Positions 25,029 through 32,222 of a stretch of 32,881 nt of DNA are shown here, in pieces (the first letter of the stretch is position 1; the number at the start of each line of letters is the position of its first letter). The DNA lies in IMG/VR virus record IMGVR_UViG_3300038652_000297, positions 8,598-41,478 of that record; one strand, given 5' to 3'. The DNA comes from a virus. Both the position numbers and the translations under genes were made by a program. Under the pieces are notes generated by a model. It was not told the DNA's origin. It saw only the letters and a program-made list of their open reading frames with translations, and ran no database searches.

Positions 25029-25767
25029 TCAGTTATTATTCCTACATATCAACTTTATATTATCAGAATTTATTTGCTTATAGGATTTAGATGGCAACTG
25101 TAAATATTCTCCATTTATGTCCTGTACGTATATCCATTTCCCTGTGAATCCTGATATAAAACCTGATGTTTCTAATTTTGAAATATATACTTTATCCCAT
25201 AATGACCACAATTTATTATTCTTAAAGATTTGTTTAGTGTTTTTGGAATTACGTTTTTGGTTACAATTTATTTTATTACCTCTGCCAGCACGAGGAATAG
25301 CTTCATGTAATGACCGTTTCTTTTTGCGAACCTGCTTAATATATATTGAATCAACATAATTTTCTATTGATTTTTTATTCATTACTATAGCATCATTATA
25401 ATGAGTTTTTGATAATCCTAATTATCTGCGATTAATATTAGTAATATATCCGTATGTGAAATTAACTTTGTCATTATATATATTAGACAAATCTCTATAA
25501 AGCTTATTCTTTATGATATTCATGAACGTAGTATATTTGAAATTTTTACTACCATTATTGATCAAATTCTTTGTTTTTTGTTCAATCTTTTCATCTAAAT
25601 TATTATTATGAAGTTTTTCATGACATTCGCTATGAAGCAAAGCAAGATTATCAGGAGTATCAGTACCACCATCTTTTTTTTGGAACTAAATGATGAATAT
25701 TCCAACTATCTTTGCTTTTATATTTTTTACATAATTGACATTTTGCACTTTCTCTAAATATAAGATA
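25029..25767 (-). pseudogene. IscB-like nuclease relic, C-terminal half (HNH + RuvC-III)
   Basis: About 245 conceptual residues. HNH: ESAKCQLCKKYKSKD, WNIHHLVPKK, DGGTDTPDNLALLHSECHEKLH, in the correct frame only if one base is dropped from the A8 run (25674-25681). It then runs through TYGYITNINRR, an in-frame TAA (25422-25424), then LGLSKTHYNDAI, the RuvC-III motif. RKKKRSLHEAIPRAGRG and LWDKVYISKLETSGFISG close a C-terminal domain of the IscB type. The N-terminal PLMP, RuvC-I and bridge-helix parts are absent. IscB proteins are RNA-guided nucleases of IS200/IS605 elements and ancestors of Cas9. The assignment is by motif recognition. Confidence 0.72.
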
Positions 25768-25920
25768 TTATTTCATATTTTCATAACCATATAAATGACT
25801 TCCTGTTAGCGTTAAATATAATAATCTGTCGCCATTGTGTAAGATATTATTTTTTATAAATTGTGGATAATTTACATTTTCTCTTCCTTTATTTTTTACC
25901 AATTCTAATAGTTCTTCCAT
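25768..25920 (-). pseudogene. Nucleotidyltransferase N-terminus joined to the IscB relic
   Basis: 50 aa with GGAGAGG before the ATG. It begins MEELLELVKNKGRENVNYPQ and reaches LLYLTLTGSHLYG, the start of phage/bacterial polymerase-beta-type nucleotidyltransferases (usually GSHxYG then SDxD). Instead of the catalytic SDxD it continues YENMK and TAA. LYGYENMK is also the sequence expected before HNH in IscB, so the junction falls within a shared LYG. The catalytic part is absent from the window. Confidence 0.55.
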
Positions 25921-25945
25921 AAAAACCTCTCCTTTTTTTACTAAA

Positions 25946-26482
25946 TTAAAATCTAACTATACCTACTAAACTTACATCATTTTCAATTTCATAATCAACA
26001 TTCCAATCAATGAATTTATCCTCTAATCTCATTCTTTTATCCTGACAAAAATCATTTTCTGCATATATAATTAATGTAGAATAATTAGGCACTTCAGGGT
26101 CATGACTTACATGAACCTTTAAATTATCTACACCACACATTTCTTTTATTTTAAAAGGGATTTTCTTTAACACTTCACATTGTTTTTTAGTATAATTATT
26201 TTTGATATGCTGAAATATTTCATCTTTATCATAAGTTCCAAAAGTACTCTCTCCATTACTAACTTCAAAATACTCTTCAAAAAATTCTCTACTAAAATCA
26301 TTATCCCTTTCTATATCATCAAATTTATATCCTCTCTTACCTCCATCATCAAAATCTACAACATACCATATTTTATTTTTATAAATATATAATCTTTCAA
26401 TTTCTCCTTTACCTAAAGGTGTTTCAACTCTATCTCCTATTGTGATTGGGAAATAGAATCTATTTTTGTTTTCATTGTTCAT
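25946..26482 (-). CDS. Hypothetical protein with an SH3/Tudor-like N-terminus
   Basis: 178 aa, GAGGTG upstream of the ATG. Residues 14-50 (GDRVETPLGKGEIERLYIYK then WYVVDFDDGG) resemble the small beta-barrel of CarD/Tudor-like domains: GDxVxTPxGxGxI followed by VxxDDG. The middle is helical, and the C-terminus has strands (VHVSHDPEVPNYSTLIIYAE). It follows the ThyA-like gene by 0 nt in a tight operon. Function unknown. Confidence 0.55.
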   Translation of the reverse strand: MNNENKNRFYFPITIGDRVETPLGKGEIERLYIYKNKIWYVVDFDDGGKRGYKFDDIERDNDFSREFFEEYFEVSNGESTFGTYDKDEIFQHIKNNYTKKQCEVLKKIPFKIKEMCGVDNLKVHVSHDPEVPNYSTLIIYAENDFCQDKRMRLEDKFIDWNVDYEIENDVSLVGIVRF

Positions 26483-27232
26483 TTAAATAAGCACCTCGAT
26501 CTCTTTACTGCTCCAGGTTCTTTCAGACCAGCTTCTATCTTCAAAAGATGATAGTGTCTGTTCTACTTCTTCAAAATAAGAACCATATATATGTAAACTG
26601 TCAGCAATATGGCAGTAAGTTCCAACAGGAACATCCAATTTATCAGCTATTAGTTGTTGTATATTATAAAAAGCTATCATATTAGAAAAAGTAGCCTTAA
26701 ATAAATCATTACTACGCATATGTATATTCATATTTAACTTGCCATCTATTATTCTAAACCAGAGTCTCTGCAGACAGGGTACGTCTTCACCCCCACTCAC
26801 AGTATCAACCTTTGGATTCCAGATAACCATCTGTGCTCTCCTGGAATAGCCTGATCTTTTTAACTCATTCACAACATAATCAAATTGATTAATACCATTA
26901 TCTTCTTCTAGATTATCTCTAAAATTGGCCATTCTGTCATGATATGTATAACCTAATTTCTCAGCAAGATGATCTCTGGTGCCATCCACTACTTCATCTA
27001 TATAATCATTTAGATCATTAATACCCATAGGAAAAGCAGCTCGGTGATACATAGGCTCACTATGAGGTCTTTCAACTACCATCATTGCCGTAATATCACG
27101 AGAAGGTGGATCTTCTTTTTTATCATAATCTGTTTTAACTCTTTTGCCATCCTGCCAACATATTTTTAAAGACTTTTCCCAAGTTTCAGGAAAATTCCTT
27201 CCTTTGATACATGTAATTAATTGAGATTCCAT
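26483..27232 (-). CDS. Thymidylate synthase family (ThyA-like) protein
   Basis: 249 aa. Methylates dUMP, or hydroxymethylates a pyrimidine dNMP. Visible active-site features: GYSRRAQMVIWNP (128-140, Arg), catalytic Cys153 in EDVPCLQRLWF, HMRSNDLFKATFSNM (171-185) with Asn184, and CHIADSLHIYG (207-217). Asn at the base-selecting position favours dUMP over dCMP. The PCLQ form resembles divergent archaeal/phage types rather than PCHxxxQF of E. coli ThyA. GGGGGAAA precedes the ATG. It is in an operon with dUTPase. A dUMP hydroxymethylase is the alternative. Confidence 0.8.
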   Translation of the reverse strand: MESQLITCIKGRNFPETWEKSLKICWQDGKRVKTDYDKKEDPPSRDITAMMVVERPHSEPMYHRAAFPMGINDLNDYIDEVVDGTRDHLAEKLGYTYHDRMANFRDNLEEDNGINQFDYVVNELKRSGYSRRAQMVIWNPKVDTVSGGEDVPCLQRLWFRIIDGKLNMNIHMRSNDLFKATFSNMIAFYNIQQLIADKLDVPVGTYCHIADSLHIYGSYFEEVEQTLSSFEDRSWSERTWSSKEIEVLI

Positions 27233-27249
27233 AATTATTTCCCCCTTTA

Positions 27250-27281
27250 AATTTTATAAAAGCCAGGAAATTAATCCTGGC
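27250..27281 (-). terminator. Intrinsic terminator upstream of the ThyA-like gene
   Basis: Perfect 7-bp stem GCCAGGA (27262-27268) with TCCTGGC (27275-27281) and a 6-nt loop. On the minus strand it is followed by TTTTATAAAATTT. Between the 86-aa gene and the ThyA-like gene; termination probably partial. Confidence 0.7.
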
Positions 27282-27305
27282 CTCTATATTTATTGTATAA
27301 ATTTT

Positions 27306-27566
27306 TTATTGTGCTAAAATTCTGTCCGCTATATTCCAGGCACTTATTTTTGTTACTACAGTATTTTCACCATGTATTTCCCACATATGTTTATCTTCAT
27401 CAAATTCAAGGAGGCAATCACCATCATTATATTTATTATAAGCAGCTTCCAATTTAACCATACCAGGACTATTAACAACCCTGTCTATTAATATAGTTTT
27501 TATTTCGTTCCAGAGTATGTAATCCTCTTTTTTTAACTCAGAACTTGTTACTACTCTATTTTTCAT
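27306..27566 (-). CDS. Hypothetical protein, 86 aa
   Basis: GGGAGAA precedes the ATG. Helix-rich start (SSELKKEDYILWNEIKTILIDRV), then strands (DGDCLLEFDEDKHMWEIHGE). No family recognised. It lies in the nucleotide-metabolism operon. Confidence 0.55.
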   Translation of the reverse strand: MKNRVVTSSELKKEDYILWNEIKTILIDRVVNSPGMVKLEAAYNKYNDGDCLLEFDEDKHMWEIHGENTVVTKISAWNIADRILAQ

Positions 27567-27583
27567 TTAAATTCTCCCTTTAA

Positions 27584-27931
27584 TTAATTGTCCAAAATAT
27601 TTATACCTAACTCTATTTGTTTTTCTAAATCAACTTCTATATCGTCATATTCATAGTTATAAAAAGTGAAAAAAGGATCGGTATATACAGCTTTAATTCT
27701 TCTGCCTATGTTTGGAGGGACAGGTTTTTTATTATTTGTTTCAGGATATTTACATATATAGATTCTTCCTTCCATACCGTCTTCAGCAACTTTACTTTCT
27801 ATAGTAACTGATTTATATTTCTTATTAAGTCTTTCAATCATTTTATTAAATTTATTTTTTCTTATAGCTTTATCACTTAAATCTCTATCAACTTCCTCAT
27901 TCTTTATAATATAATCTTCTTTTGTTTGCAA
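27584..27931 (-). CDS. Hypothetical protein, 115 aa
   Basis: Starts at TTG 27931 with GGGGGATAA upstream. A charged N-terminal helix (DLSDKAIRKNKFNKMIERLNKK) is followed by beta strands (YKSVTIESKVA, GRIYICKYPET). Not recognised. Confidence 0.55.
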   Translation of the reverse strand: MQTKEDYIIKNEEVDRDLSDKAIRKNKFNKMIERLNKKYKSVTIESKVAEDGMEGRIYICKYPETNNKKPVPPNIGRRIKAVYTDPFFTFYNYEYDDIEVDLEKQIELGINILDN

Positions 27932-27949
27932 TTAATTTATCCCCCTTTT

Positions 27950-28366
27950 TTATAAATAAAACTTTTGATCAACATAATTTTCTTTTGTTATTTTATCATC
28001 AGCAGATTCATATTTTATTGATTTAATAATATCTCCTTCATCATAGTATTTAGCTATATAAAGAAGTACATTATGCTCTAGACAAATATTAGCTTCATCC
28101 ATACATCCTGAAGAAATGCCAAACATTAATCCTTTGTCAATATTCATATTTTCAATACAATCTGTAGAAAATTGCATAACGTCATCTCTAAATTTTGGTT
28201 CATCTTTATCAAAATAAGAAAAGAAATGAATCGGTGATACTGGTAATATCATATCTCCATAATCTCTTTTAACACATCGACATATTTTATCTACCCTCTT
28301 AAAATTTTCTTCTGAGTTGTTAGCATAGGGATGAATTATATATGCTCTATCACGCAATTTCATCAT
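27950..28366 (-). CDS. DUF4406-type (nucleoside deoxyribosyltransferase-like) protein
   Basis: 138 aa with a Rossmann-like pattern: RAYIIHPYANNSEENFKRV at the N-terminus, DYGDMILPVSPIHFFSYF, and SSGCMDEANICLEHNVLLYI. HPYxxN..N and PxxPIHFF are the DUF4406 hallmarks, a family related to nucleoside 2-deoxyribosyltransferases. A nucleotide or nucleoside substrate is likely, though the biochemical activity is unknown. Its ATG overlaps the upstream gene by 17 nt with GAGG before it. A second, damaged homologue is at 29715-30102. Confidence 0.7.
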   Translation of the reverse strand: MMKLRDRAYIIHPYANNSEENFKRVDKICRCVKRDYGDMILPVSPIHFFSYFDKDEPKFRDDVMQFSTDCIENMNIDKGLMFGISSGCMDEANICLEHNVLLYIAKYYDEGDIIKSIKYESADDKITKENYVDQKFYL

Positions 28367-28706
28367 CCTCTTCTTCAGGTAGTGTAACTGAAAAATCTTC
28401 AGCTTTTAAAATAAAATCTTCTCTAGTTTCTATAAACTCGACTTGGTCTAAATAAATTAAGATTTCTCTTTTATATTGTTCTGTATTTTTATCTATAAAC
28501 TTAATATGATCTTTTAAGCTATTTAAGCTATTTAAATTAATATCTTTTGCTTCTTTTTCATTACAACAGTCAATAAAAATTGTAGTATCATTTACAGTAT
28601 ATAATATTATCCTGGTTACTTTTATTTCATCAACTATCTTACCACCTTCATTTTCACCAAAAACTTCATCAATATCAAAATCTTTATAGTATTTTCTTAA
28701 TTCCAT
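28350..28706 (-). CDS. Hypothetical acidic protein, 118 aa
   Basis: AAAGGAGG lies about 12 nt upstream of the ATG. Strand-rich middle (KVTRIILYTVNDTTIFIDCC, EILIYLDQVEFIE) and a very acidic C-terminus (PEEEDDEIA). Overlaps the following DUF4406 gene. Not recognised. Confidence 0.55.
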   Translation of the reverse strand: MELRKYYKDFDIDEVFGENEGGKIVDEIKVTRIILYTVNDTTIFIDCCNEKEAKDINLNSLNSLKDHIKFIDKNTEQYKREILIYLDQVEFIETREDFILKAEDFSVTLPEEEDDEIA

Positions 28707-28724
28707 TATTAGATAAATCCTCCT

Positions 28725-29177
28725 TTAATTAGTAGAACCAATGCCGCCTTTTCTTCTTAAAACAGTACTGTCGCTATCTGTAATTAGATATTTCTGAAAA
28801 ATTCCCTGGAAAATTCTATCTCCTCTACTAAAAAACAAATCTTCGTCAGAAGTATTATAAATACAACAGCCTATATTTCCCTCATTATCAGAATTATTAT
28901 AATAAGAAGAATCAATCACACCAACAGCATTAACCAGTATTAATTTCTTCTTAAATCCAAGTGAACTCCTTATGATTAATGACAACCATTCATTATCTTG
29001 CATATAGGCCTTAACATTAGTAAAAAATGTTTGATACCCTCCAGCTGGCACAGCAAAATCAATGGGGGTATAAAAATCATACCCCGCATCATTTTTGTTT
29101 TGTCTTACTGGCAGGATTCCTTTTTTATCATACTTTCTATTCTCTTTATTTACATGTTCAAAGTCTCTTAATTTCAA
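28725..29177 (-). CDS. dut: dUTPase (trimeric type)
   Basis: Hydrolyses dUTP to dUMP, keeping uracil out of DNA and feeding thymidylate synthase. All five motifs are present: DAGYDFYTP (I), IRSSLGF (II), NAVGVIDSSYY..EGNIGC (III), GDRIFQGIFQKY (IV) and RKGGIGSTN (V, P-loop-like). I start at TTG 29177 because AGGAGG lies 6 nt upstream; this gives 150 aa, the usual size. Motif III has an Asn-rich insertion (YYNNSDNEGN) in place of the usual YxGE, slightly unusual but probably functional. Confidence 0.93.
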   Translation of the reverse strand: MKLRDFEHVNKENRKYDKKGILPVRQNKNDAGYDFYTPIDFAVPAGGYQTFFTNVKAYMQDNEWLSLIIRSSLGFKKKLILVNAVGVIDSSYYNNSDNEGNIGCCIYNTSDEDLFFSRGDRIFQGIFQKYLITDSDSTVLRRKGGIGSTN

Positions 29178-29221
29178 CAAAACCCTCCTTTTAATAAATT
29201 TTGGCAAGAATACTCGGTAAT

Positions 29222-29344
29222 TCAATTGTCGAGTAGTTGACAATAAAAATATTTACATAAATCATATTTATAATCATGGAATAAACAAAGACCATTATCT
29301 TTATTAGTTAAATTTCTACAACCATCAATTTTATATTCAATCAT
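29222..29344 (-). CDS. Small Cys/His-rich protein, 40 aa (paralogue pair, second member)
   Basis: Begins MIEYKIDGCRNLTNKDNGLC, followed by LFHDYKYDLCKYFYC. GGGAAGG precedes the ATG, and the gene overlaps its upstream neighbour by 8 nt. The pattern C-x10-C-x2-H-x6-C-x4-C repeats that of the adjacent 73-aa protein (C-x9-C-x2-H-x6-C-x2-C), so the two are likely duplicated zinc-binding proteins. Confidence 0.55.
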   Translation of the reverse strand: MIEYKIDGCRNLTNKDNGLCLFHDYKYDLCKYFYCQLLDN

Positions 29345-29558
29345 CTTTTTTACCTTCCCATTCATCAGGATTATTTATATTAATTTTTCTATTAAATTCA
29401 TCAACTTTAAATCTATCTTTAATTAAATCCTGGTTACTTTTTAAACAATTATCACATCTATATCTATTTAATTTATGCAAAAAACATTTATCTTTATTTT
29501 TATTATCAAATTTACATTCAATATTATTTTCCCATATAACTTTTTCTTTTATTTTCAT
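29337..29558 (-). CDS. Small Cys/His-rich zinc-binding protein, 73 aa
   Basis: From ATG 29558 with GGGGG upstream. The region ECKFDNKNKDKCFLHKLNRY then RCDNCLKSN gives a compact C-C-H-C-C cluster followed by a charged tail (DRFKVDEFNRKI). Presumed zinc-binding. Function unknown. Confidence 0.55.
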   Translation of the reverse strand: MKIKEKVIWENNIECKFDNKNKDKCFLHKLNRYRCDNCLKSNQDLIKDRFKVDEFNRKININNPDEWEGKKDD

Positions 29559-29563
29559 AATTA

Positions 29564-29728
29564 TTACCCCCAATTAATTTCAAATTTATTTACTTTAAAT
29601 CCACAAGTAGGACATACAAAATAATCACCTTTTAATTTCATCATTTCTTCACTATTTCCACAATTACAATAAACATATTTCCAAATACCATTTTTACTTT
29701 CTCTAATAATAGGTTTAATATAAACCAT
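29564..29728 (-). CDS. Small zinc-ribbon protein, 54 aa
   Basis: Begins MVYIKPIIRESKNGIWKYVY, then CNCGNSEE and CPTCGFKVNKF: a rubredoxin-like ribbon of C-x-C and C-x2-C. The AGGAG abuts the ATG directly, so the true start may be a few codons in. Ends 5 nt before the next ATG. Confidence 0.55.
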   Translation of the reverse strand: MVYIKPIIRESKNGIWKYVYCNCGNSEEMMKLKGDYFVCPTCGFKVNKFEINWG

Positions 29729-30102
29729 CTCCTTTTAATAATTTATAGTATTCTTCACAACTAAATGTTCTAACTTCTAATTCATTTTTTAAAGCTTCTA
29801 ATTTTTCATTATTATAACCAACTGAATTATCAGTATAATCAAATATCCAAATACTATCACATAATTTAACTACTTTTAAATCAAATAACATAATATCATC
29901 ATCATAAAGCATTTCATTTACATCAATTTCTTTAAAATAACCAAATAAATATAAAGGTGATATAAATAAATATTGAGGAAATAACTTATATAAATTATTA
30001 ATTATTTTTTTTATATTTTTTTTATTATTTTTAGGATCATTTCTATATGGATGACTTACATATATTACTTTTCTTTTACTATCAATTTTAATTTTTAAAC
30101 AA
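29715..30102 (-). pseudogene. Second DUF4406-type protein, one-base insertion near its start
   Basis: Removing one base from the A5 run at 30092-30096 joins the TTG start at 30102 (GGAG just upstream) to a continuous 128-aa frame: MFKIKIDSKRKVIYVSHPYR, then FPQYLFISPLYLFGYFK, MLFDLKVVKLCDSIWIF and GYNNEKLEALKNELE. This is a full DUF4406 domain. Uncorrected, only the part from ATG 29912 (65 aa) can be translated, and it lacks the HPYR motif. Homologous in kind to 27950-28366. Confidence 0.65.
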
Positions 30103-30372
30103 CTCCTTAATTTTATTTTTTAATTTATTTTCTACTTTTTTATTAGTAATACAATATCTATTACCACTATATTTTGTTGACACTACTTTATCTTTTTTAT
30201 CAAATTCTTTATCAGATATATAATAATATACAATTCCAGGTATTTCATTTTTACGAGGTTTTCTTGTAGTACAAGATACTAATTCAGAAACACCTCATTT
30301 TTTAAGATGTTTTCCTAATGTAGTTTTACCAGTACCACTTGCACCTAATATTAAAAATATCTTTTTATCCAT
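30088..30372 (-). pseudogene. Short P-loop kinase (guanylate-kinase-like) with an in-frame TGA
   Basis: Begins MDKKIFLILGASGTGKTTLG (Walker A), then TGA at codon 26 (30295-30297), then GVSELVSCTTRKPRKNEIPG and IVYYYISDKEF. SCTTRKPRxxE..G..YYYIS is the guanylate kinase GMP-binding signature. Total 94 aa, about half a normal enzyme; the lid and C-terminal half are absent. TGA could stand for Trp by one substitution. GGGGG precedes the ATG. It overlaps the following DUF4406 gene. Confidence 0.65.
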
Positions 30373-30382
30373 ATAAACCCCC

Positions 30383-30559
30383 TTATTTAAAATATTTTTG
30401 TACCTTTACTTCTTTTAAACTATTTTCTTTATATAATATTTCTATTATTTGATATTTTTTATTATTTTTTTTTATTATATTTAACATATTTGGTAAATCA
30501 TTAAATTCATAATCAAAACTACCTATTATACTACCATTTTTTTCAATAAAAACTTTCAT
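30383..30559 (-). CDS. Small hypothetical protein, 58 aa
   Basis: Begins MKVFIEKNGSIIGSFDYEFN, then a Lys/Asn helix and YQIIEILYKENSL. GGAG lies upstream of the ATG. A beta-hairpin-helix impression. Not recognised. Confidence 0.5.
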   Translation of the reverse strand: MKVFIEKNGSIIGSFDYEFNDLPNMLNIIKKNNKKYQIIEILYKENSLKEVKVQKYFK

Positions 30560-30624
30560 TACTATTAACCAACTCCAATATTTAATTTATTTTTAAAATA
30601 ATTTTTATCAATATTATGACTAAA

Positions 30625-30647
30625 AATTTGACCCTCCTCGGGGCAAG
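30625..30647 (-). repeat. GC-rich 23-bp dispersed repeat, copy 2
   Basis: Differs from 7441-7463 at one position (C for A) and has the same orientation. It lies 44 nt downstream of the RNA ligase stop, in a 132-bp gap with no supported gene. The sequence beside it (AAACC..ACGAGC) is only partly conserved between copies. Confidence 0.75.
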
Positions 30648-30691
30648 CTCGTCTGGTTTTCTGCCAATAAATTCTATAACATTCCTTTACT

Positions 30692-31603
30692 TTAAAATAA
30701 ATCTGATTTAACTTGCTTGATCTTATGAATAGTTAACTCTCGTAAATCAAAAAAATCTATTGTAGGTTTATTAAACTTTTTAATAATATCCCAAGCTTTT
30801 TCTGTAAATAAAGCATGAAATACTCTATCAAACAGTATAGATATATATTGACTTTTCCAACCATCTTTTTCATTTACTATTTTAGAATATTCTTTTTCTA
30901 TTAATGGTTTGGTAACATATTTAGTTATGATCTTTTCTTCAACTGATTTACTACCTTTCATCTTTGGTGCTCCCATTTCTTTGTAATGTTTTTCTTTAAA
31001 ATTATTTCTAACAATTTTTGCCCAAACTTTTCTACCATATTTGTTTTCAAAATCATAATTTTTAATAACTATCCCTTCACCTTTACCTTCTCCATCTTTA
31101 ATTAAATATTGACCTGTTTTATCAAGTTGATTAACTAAATTTTCACGTTTAGGATTTTCAATTACTGCAAGAGGTGGAATATATTCTATGTCATATTCTT
31201 CTAATAGTGGTTCGTATTCTAGATAAGTTAAATATTTCGGCTCTTTTCCACTTTCATCCAAAACATCAAATACATAAAATTTTCTCCAAGCATCTTCTCT
31301 ATAAGTTTTAAGTGTATGAGGTACTAACCATTCACCATATAGTCTTAATCTGGGATATTTTTTAAAAAATTCTTTTATATTATCCTGTTTTTTAATGTAT
31401 TTATAAAAACCTTGATTATCTTCATTTTTACCTAATCCTAATTTTTTATTTCTACTACCAACTTTAATCTCTCCATCATCACCTAACCAAACACTTCCAT
31501 TAGTACCGTCAATTTTGGTATAGATATAACAAGTACCTATATTAATTCCTTTAACATTATCAGTACCAAACCTTTCTATATGTTGATATTTCCTAAATTT
31601 CAT
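30692..31603 (-). CDS. RNA ligase (KxDG nucleotidyltransferase superfamily, Rnl2-like)
   Basis: 303 aa; seals RNA nicks through an enzyme-AMP intermediate. Motif I YTKIDGTNGSVW has the AMP-accepting Lys30; also RLRLYGEWLVPH (87-96), motif III WRKFYVFDV (106-114), motif IV GEGIVIKNY (175-183) and motif V KVWAKIVRN (192-200). A C-terminal helical domain follows. GGTGG precedes the ATG and a strong promoter lies about 50 bp upstream. The whole catalytic core is intact. Phage RNA ligases typically repair tRNAs cut by host defences; that role is inferred. Confidence 0.9.
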   Translation of the reverse strand: MKFRKYQHIERFGTDNVKGINIGTCYIYTKIDGTNGSVWLGDDGEIKVGSRNKKLGLGKNEDNQGFYKYIKKQDNIKEFFKKYPRLRLYGEWLVPHTLKTYREDAWRKFYVFDVLDESGKEPKYLTYLEYEPLLEEYDIEYIPPLAVIENPKRENLVNQLDKTGQYLIKDGEGKGEGIVIKNYDFENKYGRKVWAKIVRNNFKEKHYKEMGAPKMKGSKSVEEKIITKYVTKPLIEKEYSKIVNEKDGWKSQYISILFDRVFHALFTEKAWDIIKKFNKPTIDFFDLRELTIHKIKQVKSDLF

Positions 31604-31650
31604 TAATTATCTCCACCTTTTACTTAATTATTATTTTATATTTATATTAT

Positions 31651-31679
31651 ATTATAATCAAATAATACTCAAAATACAA
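31651..31679 (-). promoter_or_regulatory. Strong sigma-A-type promoter upstream of RNA ligase
   Basis: -35 TTGTAT (31679-31674), 17-bp spacer, -10 TATAAT (31656-31651). Upstream ACTTGTATTTT and downstream TATAATATAATATAA also match the 24563-24591 promoter. The predicted start is about 40 nt before the ATG. Confidence 0.8.
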
Positions 31680-31862
31680 GTAAAATAAATAAATATTATT
31701 AAAAAATTATATATATATAATTATCTTCTTCATAAACCATACTTTTAATTTTAAGGTTGCTCACAAATATACATATAACTATAATGAAATTTAAATTAAC
31801 ATTAATGGTATAGTTCATCTAAACATAAAATTTTACTATATAATTTGCATAAATTTATATAA
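31680..31862. other. AT-rich intergenic region
   Basis: Together with the promoter, this makes a 259-bp gap without a supported gene. It contains an A/T hairpin around 31707-31723 (attatatatatataat, T-run on the minus strand) that may terminate transcription from the methyltransferase side. Nothing else recognised. Confidence 0.4.
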
Positions 31863-32222
31863 CTAATTATTATTAAAATATTTTTCTGCTTTTTTATAAT
31901 TAGAAGGCATACTAAAACAATTACTAACACCACTTGATTTTCTTTTTTTACTTTTAAAAGAAATAAAATTACAAGAAGTAATTATACAAATACTTACAAT
32001 TGCATTTTCTTCTAAATATAATCTAACAAATTTAGCATCATTAAAATTTAATAATTCAATCGCCCATCTAATACCAGTTTTTTTATCTGAATGAAAATAT
32101 ACACCATCATCTCTAAGAGAAACATGGACTTCTTTTTCATATTTATTTAATTCTTTACTACTTTTTATTTTATAATCATATATAGGTTTATCTAATTTTT
32201 TTATATCATTAATTAATTTCAT
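31863..32222 (-). CDS. Hypothetical protein, 119 aa
   Basis: GAGGTGG precedes the ATG, which overlaps the upstream stop. Basic N-terminus (NDIKKLDKPIYDYKIKSSKE), a strand-rich core (VHVSLRDDGVYFHSDKKTGI, FVRLYLEENAIVSICI), then a basic Ser-rich tail. Not recognised. Confidence 0.5.
   Translation of the reverse strand: MKLINDIKKLDKPIYDYKIKSSKELNKYEKEVHVSLRDDGVYFHSDKKTGIRWAIELLNFNDAKFVRLYLEENAIVSICIITSCNFISFKSKKRKSSGVSNCFSMPSNYKKAEKYFNNN

Noticed and set aside
30295-30297. TGA or TAA recoding in this phage
   Set aside because: TGA ends the 118-aa gene (28350) and the 40-aa gene (29222), and TAA ends most others, so the in-frame stops look like lesions.
7441-30647. The two 23-bp motifs as attL/attR of an integrated prophage
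   Set aside because: The segment between them splits the structural module from the tail genes, which both clearly belong to the same phage, and the recombinase is truncated.
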